Shown: positions 11,611-25,040 of the stretch, piece after piece
Layout of the letters: every line of letters begins with the position of its first letter
How positions within the stretch are numbered: position 1 is the first letter of the stretch
The notes under the pieces: generated by a model
Database searches by the model: none
The model's input: the letters and a program-made list of their open reading frames with translations, nothing else
Told to the model about the DNA's origin: nothing
Position numbers and translations under genes: made by a program
Source of the DNA: Chrysopilus asiliformis
Lineage: Eukaryota; Arthropoda; Insecta; Diptera; Rhagionidae
Assembly: GCA_964034945.1 (NCBI GenBank)
Contig: OZ035961.1
Location: 368,001 to 432,000 of the forward strand
DNA length: 64,000 bases
Reading direction: 5' to 3'

Positions 11611-14600
11611 TTATTTTCTAAATTTTACAGTTCTGCAAAAACAAATCTTTGATTGCAACTTTGATAGAAAACTGCATAATTTCTTTGCAATCCTTTTTAC
11701 AGAATGTTCACTCATCTCAAATACAAACACGATACCTGAAATTATTGTTTTTTTTAAATAGTTATTATATACAGTTTTTTTTAAATCCAATGTCTTCGAA
11801 ATTAAATTAGTTTCAAACTTTACGTTATAACAATATTAAGTTTTCCCAAAAGATTTAAAACATAATAAAAAAAATTACCACCAAATATACATCCAATAAA
11901 AAGAGCTATAAAAGCCCCTTGAAGCATTCTTAAATTTATTGCCTGAATATTCACATCCGAATCTACATTTTGATGATTTAGTCGGTTTTCATAGTCGTTG
12001 AAATTCTTCTCATTTCCATCATTGAAAGCTGACATTTTATCGTATTCAGTGTCAGTGATTTTATCTAAAAGTCCACCTTCAAAAGCATGAATTAAACTAA
12101 ATAAAATATTTGAAGGTAAATAATTAGAATTAACAATTTGATATTTTACACTTCATTTAGGCTGTTTAAAAACGGGGCACCAATTTGAACAGCAACTGCT
12201 GAATATTTGGAAAATAACTTGTAGCTCATTTGAAACTTTTTTAAACCTTAAAAAATATACTTTTTGCTGAAATTTTGATGTTATAGAGAAAATTTTTACC
12301 AAATCTTTTCATATTAAAGTAAAGGGTTTCTCGTCCCGCTAATATTACTTGATTTTGACCGTTAAGAATCATTCGAACGCCTTCTTCAACAGAATTAATT
12401 AAGTAGCTGTTTTTGTCAGATCCTTGTTGAAGCATCAATATATAAAGCCGTTTTAACTGTGTAGTGCTATTCTAAAAATTCAATGTTGAATATTTATTAT
12501 ATAAAAGACATGTGGCGTTCTTTTCGCTTAAAGCTTGAGAACCACCAAACCAATTTGAATAAAACTTTCAGGTGAGATTATTGGTATCAAGGAGCGAATA
12601 TAAAGAAATTAGAATAAAAAAATCCTTACTTCAAGCATAGCCAGAGAGGAACCGTCCCTTTCTACAAAAAGTTTGTAATCATTATATTTCATGGCATATT
12701 CCAGTTTTGATAAAGTTTTAATTGGTGCTTCCCTGGCTGGTCGAGCGAATTGTGATGTTAATTGAGCTGAATATACATCGGCAAGAACATAAGTGGCGCC
12801 TAGCCAATAAAGAATAGTAAGAAATCGCGCTCGATATCCACAATAGATTTCCTTCGTTGCTGTGCATAAATAAAACAATGTAATTAAAAAATTTAGAAAT
12901 AAAATAACATAACAATACACTGCTTTAAAAAAAGTGCGACGCAAAACCAAACGCATTTTTCGAAAAGTCTAGCTGGAAACGGTTTAATTGAAGAAAATTT
13001 TCGCTGTCTAACGGTAAAAGTTATTTCTCTAAGATATTCCACATGATATTTTTTTGTATTTGTTTTTCTAGGTATCGTGCATTTGATTGGATTCCATAAA
13101 TATGGCAGTACGATTATATAATAAAAAATAGGCCCCGACAGCAAAATTGTCACCATTAAAAATGGCCAAACCGTCATTTTGAAAGGTCGCAAAACTGCCA
13201 AAGCTTCATTTAATCGTTTCGGGGCATGAGTGGAAAATGCTCCAGAATCTGATAAAGTAAAAAATGAAAATTCCACCGCCTTTCTTCTTTCCCAGCTTAA
13301 TGTAACGTCTCCAAAAAGTAGCTCTGCTTGCTAAAATTGAAAAATTATGGATCAGCATCTTTCCGTTATAATTTTAAAATCAAACTATATTATTAAAACA
13401 TATTATTGGCTTCCGGTTTTAAGTAATTTTCTTATGCTTCGGGACACCATTAAAGGCGACTGAAATTTTGAAGACATTTTTCGGACCCAATTTTTTCTAG
13501 TTTATTAAAAACAGTACCCGATTCTGAATCATGCCCAAACCTCCAGTGAAACTGATATTTCCCTCTACCCCTATTGATGCTCCCTGCGTTCGTTTTGGTG
13601 GGTCAATGTATTTGTATTTAAAGTTCATTTTCCATGATAGCAATTTCAGCAGTTGGTGATCTCTTCCGCCAACCACTTCAAACTTCTTCTGAGTTTCATC
13701 TTCGTCATCCGTATTGTTAAAATAATTAACAAAATGCCATGGTGGGGACTAGATAAGCATTAAAAAAAATTGGGGTTTTCAGAGTTTTACGTTGAATTGA
13801 TTTTATAAATAATTTACATGAATTACAGGAATCCTAAATTCTCTGCCCTTCAGATCCTTGTAAACATCGGTCTGTAAAAAACATCATAGTGAAAATTTTA
13901 CCGAAAACAATAAAATGAAAAAAAAATTAGTCTACTGACCGGCAATAATGGAGTTTTGTCTAAGCCAAAACTTTCACCGTCATACCAATTTACCATTTGC
14001 AAAGTATTTTTTCCACTTGCAGCAGTTGCTTGGTTGTAAAATACCCTCAAACTGGAAATCATCCCCTCAAATGATAATGCTAATGATATAAGTAAAAAAT
14101 TTGCGTTACGCTTTTGGCCGTGGTCTAGTGACTATAACTAATCGAAGTGGTTCATCCAGACGTAAACTATTTCTTTTCGGTGGTTCATTGGCTCCCCAAT
14201 AAAAGATGAACAAACTTAAACGATGTGCCAAATTTTTGTCATGAATTTGATCAATGATTTCGTACGGCTTTGAAAACAGCAAACTCGCCGTTTCAATAAA
14301 TCGCAATAGATTTTTTTGAATAACTTCGAAATAATCTGAAATGTTATTAAATATACAAACTTTCAAATTCTCCTTATGAATTTTGAAAATAAAATCGTCG
14401 ATGATGTCATTTCGAGAGTTATTCAGAGTAAATATTACAAGGAAATCTGATTGGAGTCCATTCACTATTTCAGACAATCCTAGATTAAACATCAAAATAA
14501 TATATATATATGCAAATTGTAGTATTCAAAGATTACCCAAAGATACTGGTGAAATTTCCCTTTCGAATTTTTGATTATCCGCAACCACTACAAAAAAGAC

Positions 14601-14639
14601 GGCGAAATAGAACGGAACTCTATAATGTAATAACTGCAT
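11611..14639 (-). CDS. Ir40a: Ionotropic receptor, Ir40a-like
   Basis: Chemosensory or hygrosensory ionotropic receptor of the iGluR superfamily. Eleven minus-strand exons: 14639-14537, 14479-14110, 14051-13940, 13871-13818, 13748-13518, 13330-12919, 12859-12630, 12471-12300, 12246-12150, 12096-11879, 11735-11611; 707 residues, phases consistent. A hydrophobic signal peptide (residues about 8-20) precedes the extracellular N-terminal domain. The ligand-binding S1 lobe ends near GNISFTGGLG; EFSFFTLSDSGAFSTHAP leads to the first membrane segment. The YVLADVYSAQLTSQFARP block is the conserved third-helix region, which in iGluRs reads SYTANLAAF. The last membrane segment spans the exon 10/11 join (LQGAFIALFIGCIFGG then GIVFVFEM). 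In flies Ir40a works with Ir93a and Ir25a in dry sensing. Reading past exon 10 gives an alternative shorter tail, but the last exon fits the family better. Ir40a identity is from memory of the family. Confidence 0.85.
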
Positions 14640-15024
14640 TGCACAATTACTCACTTATAGTTCGTGGTAATGTTTTCCTTCCTTTTTATATTGCTTCAAA
14701 GTCAAGTACCTGTCATACCTCTCAAAAAACCTCATAAATAAAAAATCACTAGTTAATTGTTGAAAGTTCAAGAATTGATTGAAAGAAAAGCAGTTGAAAT
14801 ATGCATTTTAATTGCAAGATTTATTTAAAAAAGGAAGTTACATCAATTAGCTTATCAGGTTCTTTTTTTATTCATATTTATGTTTTTTTGTTTTTGTTTT
14901 TAATGTGTTAGGAGTATGGAGTATAATTAACTATACAGAAACAGCAATTATTATTTTTGCTTCATAATTATAAAATTGAAAGTGCTTTCCTATTAAGCAA
15001 CAATAAATTTAGTCTTAATCCAAT
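14640..15024. other. Spacer between Ir40a and presenilin
   Basis: Presenilin 3' end and Ir40a upstream region, both minus strand. Homopolymeric T tracts near 14860-14910. No gene seen. Confidence 0.5.
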
Positions 15025-17226
<2,202 letters not shown>

Positions 17227-18270
17227 ACAAAGGTCTTTAATTTCTCAAACTCAAAAAGGGAAAAATCAACAATCAAATTTGATAACTTTCTAAGAGAGTC
17301 AGAGTGCCGGGATTTTCGACGTCAAAAATTTTACCCACCGATAATTACCCGTTTTTGATATTTTAAATTGTTTTTTCTTTTCATAATTTTTAGAAAATAT
17401 TTCAGGCGAAGCTTTTATTAGTTGCTTTTGTTTATTTTATTTTTTGATTTGCTAGCAGTCGATTTTTAAGGACTTTCGATAAATACGTAAAATCAGGTTA
17501 GGTTGTATTAGATTCGTGTGTCTCTGACAGCATCGGATATTTTTTTTACATAATTTTGACACTTTTCAGGTAAGTGGACAGTTTTTAAAATATTTTTTGT
17601 TTACTGACCATATCCGGTATGTAGTATTTAATAGTCGCAAATAAAATAAATCATTATTTTGCAATGATTGCGGCATTGGGAAAAATTTGCTCCCTGTTTA
17701 CTACCACCGTTCTTTGGAAATTTCAAAAATTCTAGTTGTATGTGAAACTACGATTCTGAAGGATTTTTCAAGTGAGTATAGTATATCCATTGTCTACATT
17801 GAGTTGCATTGTAATTTATCAGATATGCGAGAAAATGTAAATGAACTTACGCCGTAGGAAGCATAATTTCCTCATTAAAAACTTTGTCAGCTGTTTCTTT
17901 TTTTCTTTTCATTTTGAATTAGTTTTGTAGATTCCGGTATACACTCTTTGTTTGTGTACTATCTGTATTCTACCCAAATATTAAACGGAAAATTCTCATT
18001 TTGTTCCTTAATTTTATCGTCCTTCGACCCTTTCGGGTAGCTTCACACTCGTACGGCTACTTTTCTAAGCCCCCTTCAGAGCATACAAATAATTTCAGGG
18101 ATTCCTTTACCCAGCGATCAAATAAACTTTGGAACAACCTTCCAGTTAATGGAATTCGCCATTCTCCATATATTTTCTAATACTCGGTAATTAAAGGCCG
18201 TTTGCTAATCAACGTTTGTATCTAAACCAATTTTTCACATTCATTTAGAACATATTAAAGCTGTTTACGA
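17227..18270. promoter_or_regulatory. Divergent spacer upstream of presenilin
   Basis: Separates presenilin (-) from the small membrane-protein gene (+), so it should hold both promoters. It contains a stray copy of a presenilin exon/intron border (see 17786-17870). A possible donor-like TCAGGTAAGTGG at about 17566-17577 may belong to a 5' UTR intron of the plus-strand gene. No coding ORF supported. Confidence 0.45.
17786..17870 (-). pseudogene. Partial duplicate of presenilin exon 1/intron 1/exon 2 border
   Basis: This stretch repeats the presenilin sequence at 16978-17060 in the same orientation. Shared are the first bases of exon 2 with the second ATG, all of intron 1 with small differences, and the donor and last codons of exon 1. 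TCCATTGTCTACATTGAGTT is exact in both, as is AATGAACTTACGCCGTAGGA. Similarity fades within about 15 bases after the donor. It has no coding capacity and looks like a short segmental duplication. Confidence 0.8.
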
Positions 18271-18798
18271 ATGGCGTTATTCCAAATCAAATGGCTTCGG
18301 AGGCTGGTCCGGAAACATACAAACCCAATTCCACATGAAGAAGCGCACAACTGGAAGCGACGATTGAGCATTTTGTACATGTTACTCGGATGGAATGCGT
18401 TTGGTATGGTGTGCTACATGATTTATTCCGGCAAAAACGATTGGGCTAAATACTATGGATACAAGCAAGAGGATACACTAACTCCTGGTCAGTACATATA
18501 ATTACTGTCATGGGTCATATTTAAAAGACAAGTTTTCTTGTGATAAAAATATTTTTTATCCTTCACAAAATTTTGTAACTTGTTTGTTATAATTTTATCC
18601 CGCATAAATACTTGCGTGTTTTTCTATCATCTTCAATATTTCATAGATCTGTAACTTTAAAAAAAATCCTATTTTGCAGGTGAAGAATATGCTAAAATGT
18701 TAAAAATCGACAAGGCGAAAATAGTGAGGTTCTCAGGCTTTCAAAAAGTTAGCGAAGTCGAATTAGATAATACCAAAGCACCGGCCAGTGATAGTTAG
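18271..18798 (+). CDS. Small single-pass membrane protein, family not identified
   Basis: Two exons, 18271-18487 and 18680-18798, with a 192-bp GT..AG intron splitting a Gly codon; 111 residues. The N terminus is basic (IKWLRRLVRKH), then HNWKRRLSILYMLLGWNAFG leads into one hydrophobic segment (about residues 35-52), followed by a polar tail with YYGYKQED. A basic N terminus plus one helix and small size is typical of mitochondrial inner-membrane accessory proteins, and the layout is loosely like human SMIM26, but I cannot assign it firmly. A polyadenylation signal (AATAAA) follows about 24 bases after the stop. The start is the only in-frame ATG before the helix. Confidence 0.75.
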
Positions 18799-19885
18799 TA
18801 TTTAAGTGTTTTGTATTGAAATTAATAAATCTGTTATTATAAATAGTGTTTAATTATTCTTGATTTCAAAGCATTTCCACTTAAAAACTTTATTTGCTAG
18901 GAAGGAACTATTAACAACGTATATCACAATATTGTATAATATTACTTATTAGTTAATTTTAACATTGTATTTTGTTTCCTTTTATTCTTAAATCAATAAT
19001 TTTTTTCTCAAATTCATTATAAAATTAACAATAAGTGTTTTCCGTTACATCACCGTTGCTAGCCAATATATTGTACCAGGCGATAAATGATAGTTTCATA
19101 AAATTTTAATATCCAAATTGCAGAAAATATATATATTTTTGTTGTTCAATTGATTCAGTGTCCTAAGTGCTTCCCTAAACGTTGTTTGGTTTTATTTTAA
19201 ACTTATGGCTAGTACAGTATTTTGAAACTAATTTATGAACAAATTCTAGAAAATTTACTTTTTAAATAAATAGAATAACATGTGATGCCACAAATATATA
19301 AAAATTGTAATTTTCTCCACTTGTGTTATTATTCTTTTTTTTCAACAAATTACTAAAGCACCAAAAGTAGTTCGGCATTTACTTAGTTTTTTTTATATCT
19401 TAAATTTATCAAATCATATTCAAAAACTATTTGTAAGGCACTATCTATGATATTTTAGTTGTTATCTTCCATTATATTTATCAAATATTCGTTGAGTATT
19501 TGTATGTTCCGGACATTCATTTATGTAAAAGTCTGAATCTAGAATTACAGCTAAAATATAAAATTAATTTCTTGCTTTATGAATTTCTGAAACTATTAAT
19601 TGAATCGTTGACGATAGAATAGTTCAATTATGTGACAAGCACATATCAAAAAATAAATTAATTTAAAAAAATCCTAACGCTATGCAGTAGCGTAGCAGAC
19701 CGGGGGCGAGGGGACACTAAAATTTGGCCCATGACAAAAAAATACACAAAATCTATTTTTTTACTGGGAAAACTTAAACGTTAATTTTTTTTAATATCCA
19801 CCCCATTCCGCCCGCTCTTACATAAGAAAGAAACCAACTTGGATCCTTTTTAATGTAAATTACAATACAATAAATCAATCATGTT
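18799..19885. other. AT-rich convergent spacer
   Basis: Lies between the 3' ends of the small membrane-protein gene (+) and salvador (-). A short higher-GC island at 19685-19730 (GCAGTAGCGTAGCAGACCGG) may be a repeat fragment. Nothing else identified. Confidence 0.45.
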
Positions 19886-22062
19886 TTATTCCGGTAAAGT
19901 TTTCATTCGCATTTCTTGCAATCTTCGATTTAGTTCCAATGTCAAAGCACGTCTGCGAATGGAAAGTTTTTATAGAATTCTGCGTGAATCGATTAATATA
20001 AGTATTTTACCTATATTTTTCATAGTAGCCAACAATACTACCGAGTTCCTGTTTGTAGAGACGAATTAACATGCCATCGAAGCATTCAAGCTCTTGGAGA
20101 TTAAACATTGGAAACTTCAGATCCTTGATGTCAGCTAAGAGAAGTGATTGAAATATAAAAAAGTAATCTTTGGAACACTAATTGATCATCAATTAATGTT
20201 ACCATGAAAATACATGACCAGCCACTCCGGTATTTGTTCCAACAGATAAGGATTCGCTGGCACCAAGGCACTATGAGGACTAAATTGGGTTGGTTGTGGT
20301 TCTGGAAGAATCGCTTTTGGTGGCTCAGCCGACGTGTACAGATAGCAGGAGGTTAAGCAAGGATGGTTGCGTTGCGATTGTCGTGTTATATAGCTTTAGA
20401 CAACGACAAAAAGAAAAATTTGGTAATTTGGAAGCTACGTTTTACAATGGTTTGCAAAATTTACTTGTAATAATAGATGCCATGTTGTGGTGAAACAATC
20501 CTCTCCCAGCCAATAGGCAGTCCTTCCCTTTCCAGCGGATGTGACCAGTGTGTGGTCTGGGCGTTGTGATCGATGTAATACTTCCTGCCGCGGAGAGTGT
20601 AGTAGACGGCCCAGCCGGGCGGAAGGGGCAGCTCTTCATCGAGGGATGTTTGTGAAGGCACTACATTTATACATTGAAAATGGAGCAAATGGTTTACGAT
20701 TGTAAAAAAAATATGTAATTACCATGAGGTATCATTTGATGTCTTCCATTATGCACTAAATGTTCACCGAATGTCATTCCTATTGCCTCGTAATTTCTTA
20801 AATGTTGATAAATTGGAATTTTTGTTGACACTAAAGCGACATTCTGTCCTAAATTATGATAACCTAAGGGTCTATTATCGGCTTGTAAATTTGGATAAAT
20901 AGTTTGATGTGAACTATGCGCCCCATATCCAATATCCCTGAAAAAAGGTCAACGTATTAATGGATTTACCATCATGAATAATAAGAGGAAAATTTACCGC
21001 GAGCTATTCTGAATACTTTGATAGGCCGATAGAAGACTTGAGTTTGTGTTGTAGTATATCGGAGATTCAGAACGATTCGATGCTGCGGCTGCGGCAGATA
21101 CCTGAGACTGATTTTCGTAGATTGGGCAGTTTTCGGAACCGTAGCCACTAGATGTCTGAAAAAGAAAGGCGATTAAAAGTGGAATATTGTGAAATTCAGA
21201 TACTACCGATGGCTGGTGATGGCCGTGTGTAATTTGGGGTCCCGGCGTCAGGTTCCGCGAGCTCTTCAGGGCATTGTACGTTGCGTACTGATCGTTGCCG
21301 TAGCAAGGATCAAAAGTGTGTGCATGGTTCTGGTTAATGGAAAAATTCCGATGGAAACTTTCGATCGACTGACTGTATGGACTGTAGGAGCGATCCTGAT
21401 TGTGTCGCATTCGATCGATTTGATCGATGTTAACGTAATTGTTATTCGCTGATGCGAGCGGAGATTGCGAGGAAGGCCGACGATGCTTGTAGAGGTCCAT
21501 AGATGATTTTATTCGCATGTTATTATGATGTTCCGACGAGTTGCCCAGTCGATAGGACAAATTTTGCACAGAAGAGAGATTCGGTGTGTATTTGCCATAG
21601 TGTCCAAGTCCTGTTGTCTTCGAAAGTGTTTTACTGCCGCCGAATTTATCCTTGCTAATCGAATCGGTTTTTTGCGACAATTGTTGACTATTTCTGCGGT
21701 TTTTATTTTTGTTTTTGTTGTCATCAAATGACCAGACATTAATCACTGCAAAGGAGAAAACGAAAGTTTTATGAATACTTACGGCATTCACATTTTTTTC
21801 ATTCATGTCACTAAAAATCTGCGTCGGGGTATGTTTTCAACTTCAAATAACTCAGGCGACATTCTTTTAGAAGAAACGCCCCATCTCGTTGTGCATTGTC
21901 TACCCTAACAAAAGCTGATGATTTTTGCCCACTGGTCGAGGACGGAATGAGGTCCGGGAACTTCTTACCTGGAATCTCGGAAGGTGTATCCTTTTTCACG
22001 TATTTGCCAACTACGCCTTCTTTGAGTGACTTGTCTTTGCTCTTACGCGAAAGCATTTTCAT
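19886..22062 (-). CDS. sav: Salvador, WW/SARAH scaffold of the Hippo pathway
   Basis: Adaptor that brings Hippo kinase to Warts and restrains growth. Minus-strand exons: 22062 to about 21850 (end uncertain), 21745-21207, 21155-20998, 20937-20723, 20660-20465, 20393-20203, 20134-20011, 19952-19886. The N terminus [20 protein letters not shown] is the family start; ATG 22056 is more likely than ATG 22062. The middle is a disordered Asn/Ser/Tyr-rich region. Two WW domains lie at the exon 5/6 join: [20 protein letters not shown] with TTHWSHP, and [18 protein letters not shown] with NHP. The SARAH domain is encoded by exons 6-8 ([10 protein letters not shown] through [16 protein letters not shown]). 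Oddity: the best donor for exon 1 is unclear, because the exon 1 frame meets stops before the good GTAAGT at 21782; a weak donor near 21851 restores phase. Confidence 0.92.
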
Positions 22063-22593
22063 TTGGAATTGTTTATTTTAGCTCGTTCTGCGGACTGAAA
22101 TCATTTTCCGCACCAAAAAACAAAAGAAGACTACGGGGGAGCAGTCGAATTACATTAAATAAGACAGGATACAATTTACAGACAATTTGTTCCCGAAAAT
22201 CACATTCTAAACGAGAAAGAAAATAGAAACGTCAAAAGCTTATTGCGGCACTTTTTAGCAAAAAACGTCCGTGTTTACCGCACCGACGGCGCGTTTTCTC
22301 ATGCGCAGAAAAATTAGCCAAAGTCAGCCGAAAACGGGATTTTCGGAATTTGTGTTTGTTTTTTTGTGTTTATTTTCCTCACATTTCGATTTCTTTCGAT
22401 TTCGTTATTAATGAGCAAAACTAAATGATGTAAAAAACAGGATTTAGTAAAATATTACTAAAAAAAATTTCGAATTCAAATTTTTGTAAACTTTCTGCCT
22501 CACTGTAGTTGGATTCTGATACACAAAATTCGAGCAGTGGCAGGATTCTCAAATTGTGAGGTTATGAAACAAGTTTGATTGCGGAAGTTGGAA
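22063..22593. promoter_or_regulatory. Bidirectional promoter region, salvador / mRpL40
   Basis: 531 bp between the divergent start codons. It is richer in GC near 22100-22330 than its surroundings (for example CACCGACGGCGCGTTTTCTC). No TATA box was seen, as expected for housekeeping genes. Confidence 0.5.
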
Positions 22594-23340
22594 ATGTCTC
22601 TGATTTGGGGATTATCAAGGTAAATTGTAGGCACAGGACAACAAAAGGTAATAATTTATTCGATTTTAGAATATACCACAAGGTGTCAGCCATTGGAACT
22701 AGAAATATCTCGACTTCTTCGCAGTCATTCATTGCAATTACTCCCTCGCTCTATGCCGAGCCCCTAAAGAAAAAGAAGAAGTTGGACCCGCAAATTGTTA
22801 AACAAAGGTAAACCTCTATTTTTCATTCAACAAATTGTCAAGCTTTTCAATCCAAGGGAGGAGCGACGTAAGAAGAAACTGGAGAAACAAATTAGGAGGC
22901 TGGAAAAGAATGCTCGGCAGCTGAAACCAATCGACGAACTTGAGATACCTCTCAACTTGATTGACGAGAAAAAGTAAATAACATTCTTCCAGAATATGTT
23001 TTGATTTTTATCCACAAATTATATTTTCAGGATACGAACCAGAAATGCCGTAGTAACGGCGGAAGTCCAAGAGCAACGCGAACTTTTGCAGAAAGAGTGG
23101 GCAAGGTACAAACTGAAGGAAAAATTGGCGGATTTTCAGACAATTGATAGAGTAATGCAAGCTCAAGAAAAGGCTCTACAGGAACTTCGATTTGAATCCG
23201 AGGAGTTGTACCAAGAAGCTATACAACCGGACCTTAATTTGCTACCATTTACTTGCAAAGGGCCAGTTGCCACTCCTCCAATAAAATACTACGAAAGTCC
23301 TGATGGCGAATATATAGAAATCAACAAGAAATGGGATTAG
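22594..23340 (+). CDS. mRpL40: Mitochondrial ribosomal protein L40
   Basis: Component of the large subunit of the mitochondrial ribosome. Four exons: 22594-22619, 22670-22807, 22857-22973, 23031-23340; 196 residues, phases consistent. The N terminus (MSLIWGLSR, then a basic Ser/Thr-rich stretch) fits a mitochondrial targeting peptide. Next come a Lys-rich stretch (PLKKKKKLDPQIVKQREERR), a helical middle with DRVMQAQEKALQELRFESEE, and a C terminus GPVATPPIKYYESPDGEY, all characteristic of the family. The first coding exon is only 26 bases and was found by phase; an in-frame ATG at 22594 follows GGAA. It is divergent from salvador. Confidence 0.92.
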
Positions 23341-23939
23341 CCGTAATTCCTAGAAAATAAGGAAAATTTTTAGTTTAAAAAAAACAATTTTGTTTAAAAT
23401 TTTCTATTGAGTTAAAAATATTTGTATTTGAGTAAACAACAATTATGTTTTTTATTCATAAAAGAAACTTGGTAGATATAGCGGCAATAAATGGCTCGAT
23501 TGCAAAAAAAAATGTGAGAAATTTCAATTATTTTTACAGTTATTGCGTTTGATGTTGGACGGAAGTAAAGGCCAATATAAATTTAATTTGCTCGTCATTT
23601 AAAAAATTTTTTTTTTTTTGGTTTTGACAACAGAAAATTTTTACCATGAAATTCTTAGAGCTTTAAAATTGAGTGAACGTTTTGGAGTAGAAATTAATTC
23701 GAAAGGGTTTCCTTTTTTCTAAATTAATACGAATTGATTATCCTCTTTAAAGAAGTGTTTTTTTACGCTCTCAGAAACTGAATGAATTGAACATTTTAAA
23801 ATCAAGTCGAATTATTTTCACTTGATCAAATTCAATATTTCTGTAAAAACGTTACATGAAAACAATTTGATGGGTGGACATTCACGAGCGAAAAATGAAT
23901 AATATTTGAATGTATAATTAAGAATATTTAATGCCGCTC
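23341..23939. other. Intergenic AT-rich spacer
   Basis: About 600 bp with poly-A/T runs between mRpL40 and the neuroparsin promoter. No gene seen. Confidence 0.5.
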
Positions 23940-23947
23940 TATAAAAG
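23940..23947 (+). promoter_or_regulatory. TATA box of the neuroparsin-like gene
   Basis: TATAAAAG in the context GCTCTATAAAAGGGC, 82 bases before the start codon at 24022, with initiator-like TTCA motifs 20-30 bases downstream. Position and sequence suit a regulated, tissue-specific gene. Confidence 0.65.
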
Positions 23948-24021
23948 GGCTAAGAATTCATTCACAAAGTAGCATTATTCGAAAGTCCACTTAAGGATAA
24001 ACTCATTTAAACCTCAACATA

Positions 24022-24526
24022 ATGGCAGCATATTTCGTTTCTAAATTAAATTCAAATTCACTTTTAGTAAAGGTGGGCTTGTGTGCACTAATATTATTAA
24101 TTGTTCCCGTAAAACCAAGTGTAACGGCACCGAATATGTAGGAATATCGTATTATATATGTATATTTTTTTAAATAATTGAACTTTCTTTTTCCTTAGAA
24201 AAGCGATGTTATGTAAATATTCACAACAGGATATGACGCATTGCATCCACGGAAGCTACAAAAATATTTGTGAGACCACAATCTGCTACAAAGTCCTTAA
24301 AAAATTTAAAAATTTTAAAAAATCTACAAAAAAGTTTCAATTATAGGGCTTGGGCCAATCTTGCGGAACGGATAGTACTGAAATTACATTTGGCCGTTGC
24401 CATCCGCAACTCTCCTGTTCATGTGGGATTTGTTCTGGTTGTCGTGGCGGATTTTGTGTGTCTTCAGAACTCTGCACTGGAAATTTTATTCACGATAAAA
24501 GAAAAAAACATCCTAGATCGATTTAA
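24022..24526 (+). CDS. Neuroparsin / ovary ecdysteroidogenic hormone-like peptide
   Basis: Secreted Cys-rich neurohormone. Three exons, 24022-24137, 24199-24292 and 24347-24526, phases consistent, 129 residues. A hydrophobic signal segment (about residues 17-31, KVGLCALILLIVPV) is followed by a mature part with exactly 12 cysteines. The spacing includes ICYKGLGQSCG, then GRCHPQLSCSCGICSGC and GGFC, and ends at VSSELC. This parallels the neuroparsin pattern in which a conserved Cys-x-Lys-Gly-x-Gly block precedes a CxCxxCxGC-type cluster. The tail HDKRKKHPRSI is basic and could be removed by a convertase. In mosquitoes the homologue (OEH) drives egg maturation; in locusts neuroparsins counter juvenile hormone. 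Drosophila melanogaster is reported to lack it, so its presence argues against close Drosophila kinship. The family call is from cysteine count and motifs only. Confidence 0.82.
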
Positions 24527-24830
24527 TTACCTTGAATATTATTTTTGAAAATGTTATTGACAGACATTTATTTAATCGACACTATTATCACTTAATCAAT
24601 AAACAAAATGTGATAAAATGCTTCAAACCAAATAACAAATAAAGTGATGTGCTAATATTAAAAACCAAAGTCTTAATAAAAATTATTTATTATTTCGTTT
24701 TACATATAAGTAATATAAAATATATTTTAAAATACTCTATAGATTTCAAGTTCTAGGGTAATTTCATAACTAGTTTTTACACTCCTTTGGTAGAACTATC
24801 CTCAAATTCAGTATATTTGTTGATTTTATA

Positions 24831-25036
24831 CACAGAAAAAAATAATTGGTTTAACAAAAAAAAATTCGTAAATATTACTGAAGTTTTGTATTACTTCGTA
24901 ATATTAACAAATTTTAGTAACTATACGAAAAAATATTTGTTAATATTACGAAGTATATACAAAACTTCAGTAATATTTACGAATTTTTTTTTGTTAAACC
25001 CATTTTGTAAATAATACAAAATTATTTTTTTCTGTG
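24831..25036. mobile_element. Palindromic foldback element (MITE-like)
   Basis: Long, nearly perfect inverted repeat: the left arm starts CACAGAAAAAAATAATT and the right arm ends with its complement AATTATTTTTTTCTGTG. Both arms share GGTTTAACAAAAAAAAATTC and TAAATATTACTGAAGTTTTG. The arms are about 90 bases each and TATA flanks both sides, possibly the target duplication. It has no coding capacity. Superfamily not assignable. Confidence 0.8.
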
Positions 25037-25040
25037 TATA

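Noticed and set aside
21189..21739. ORFs in other frames of salvador exon 2
   Set aside because: Shadows of the low-complexity Ser/Asn-rich coding exon.
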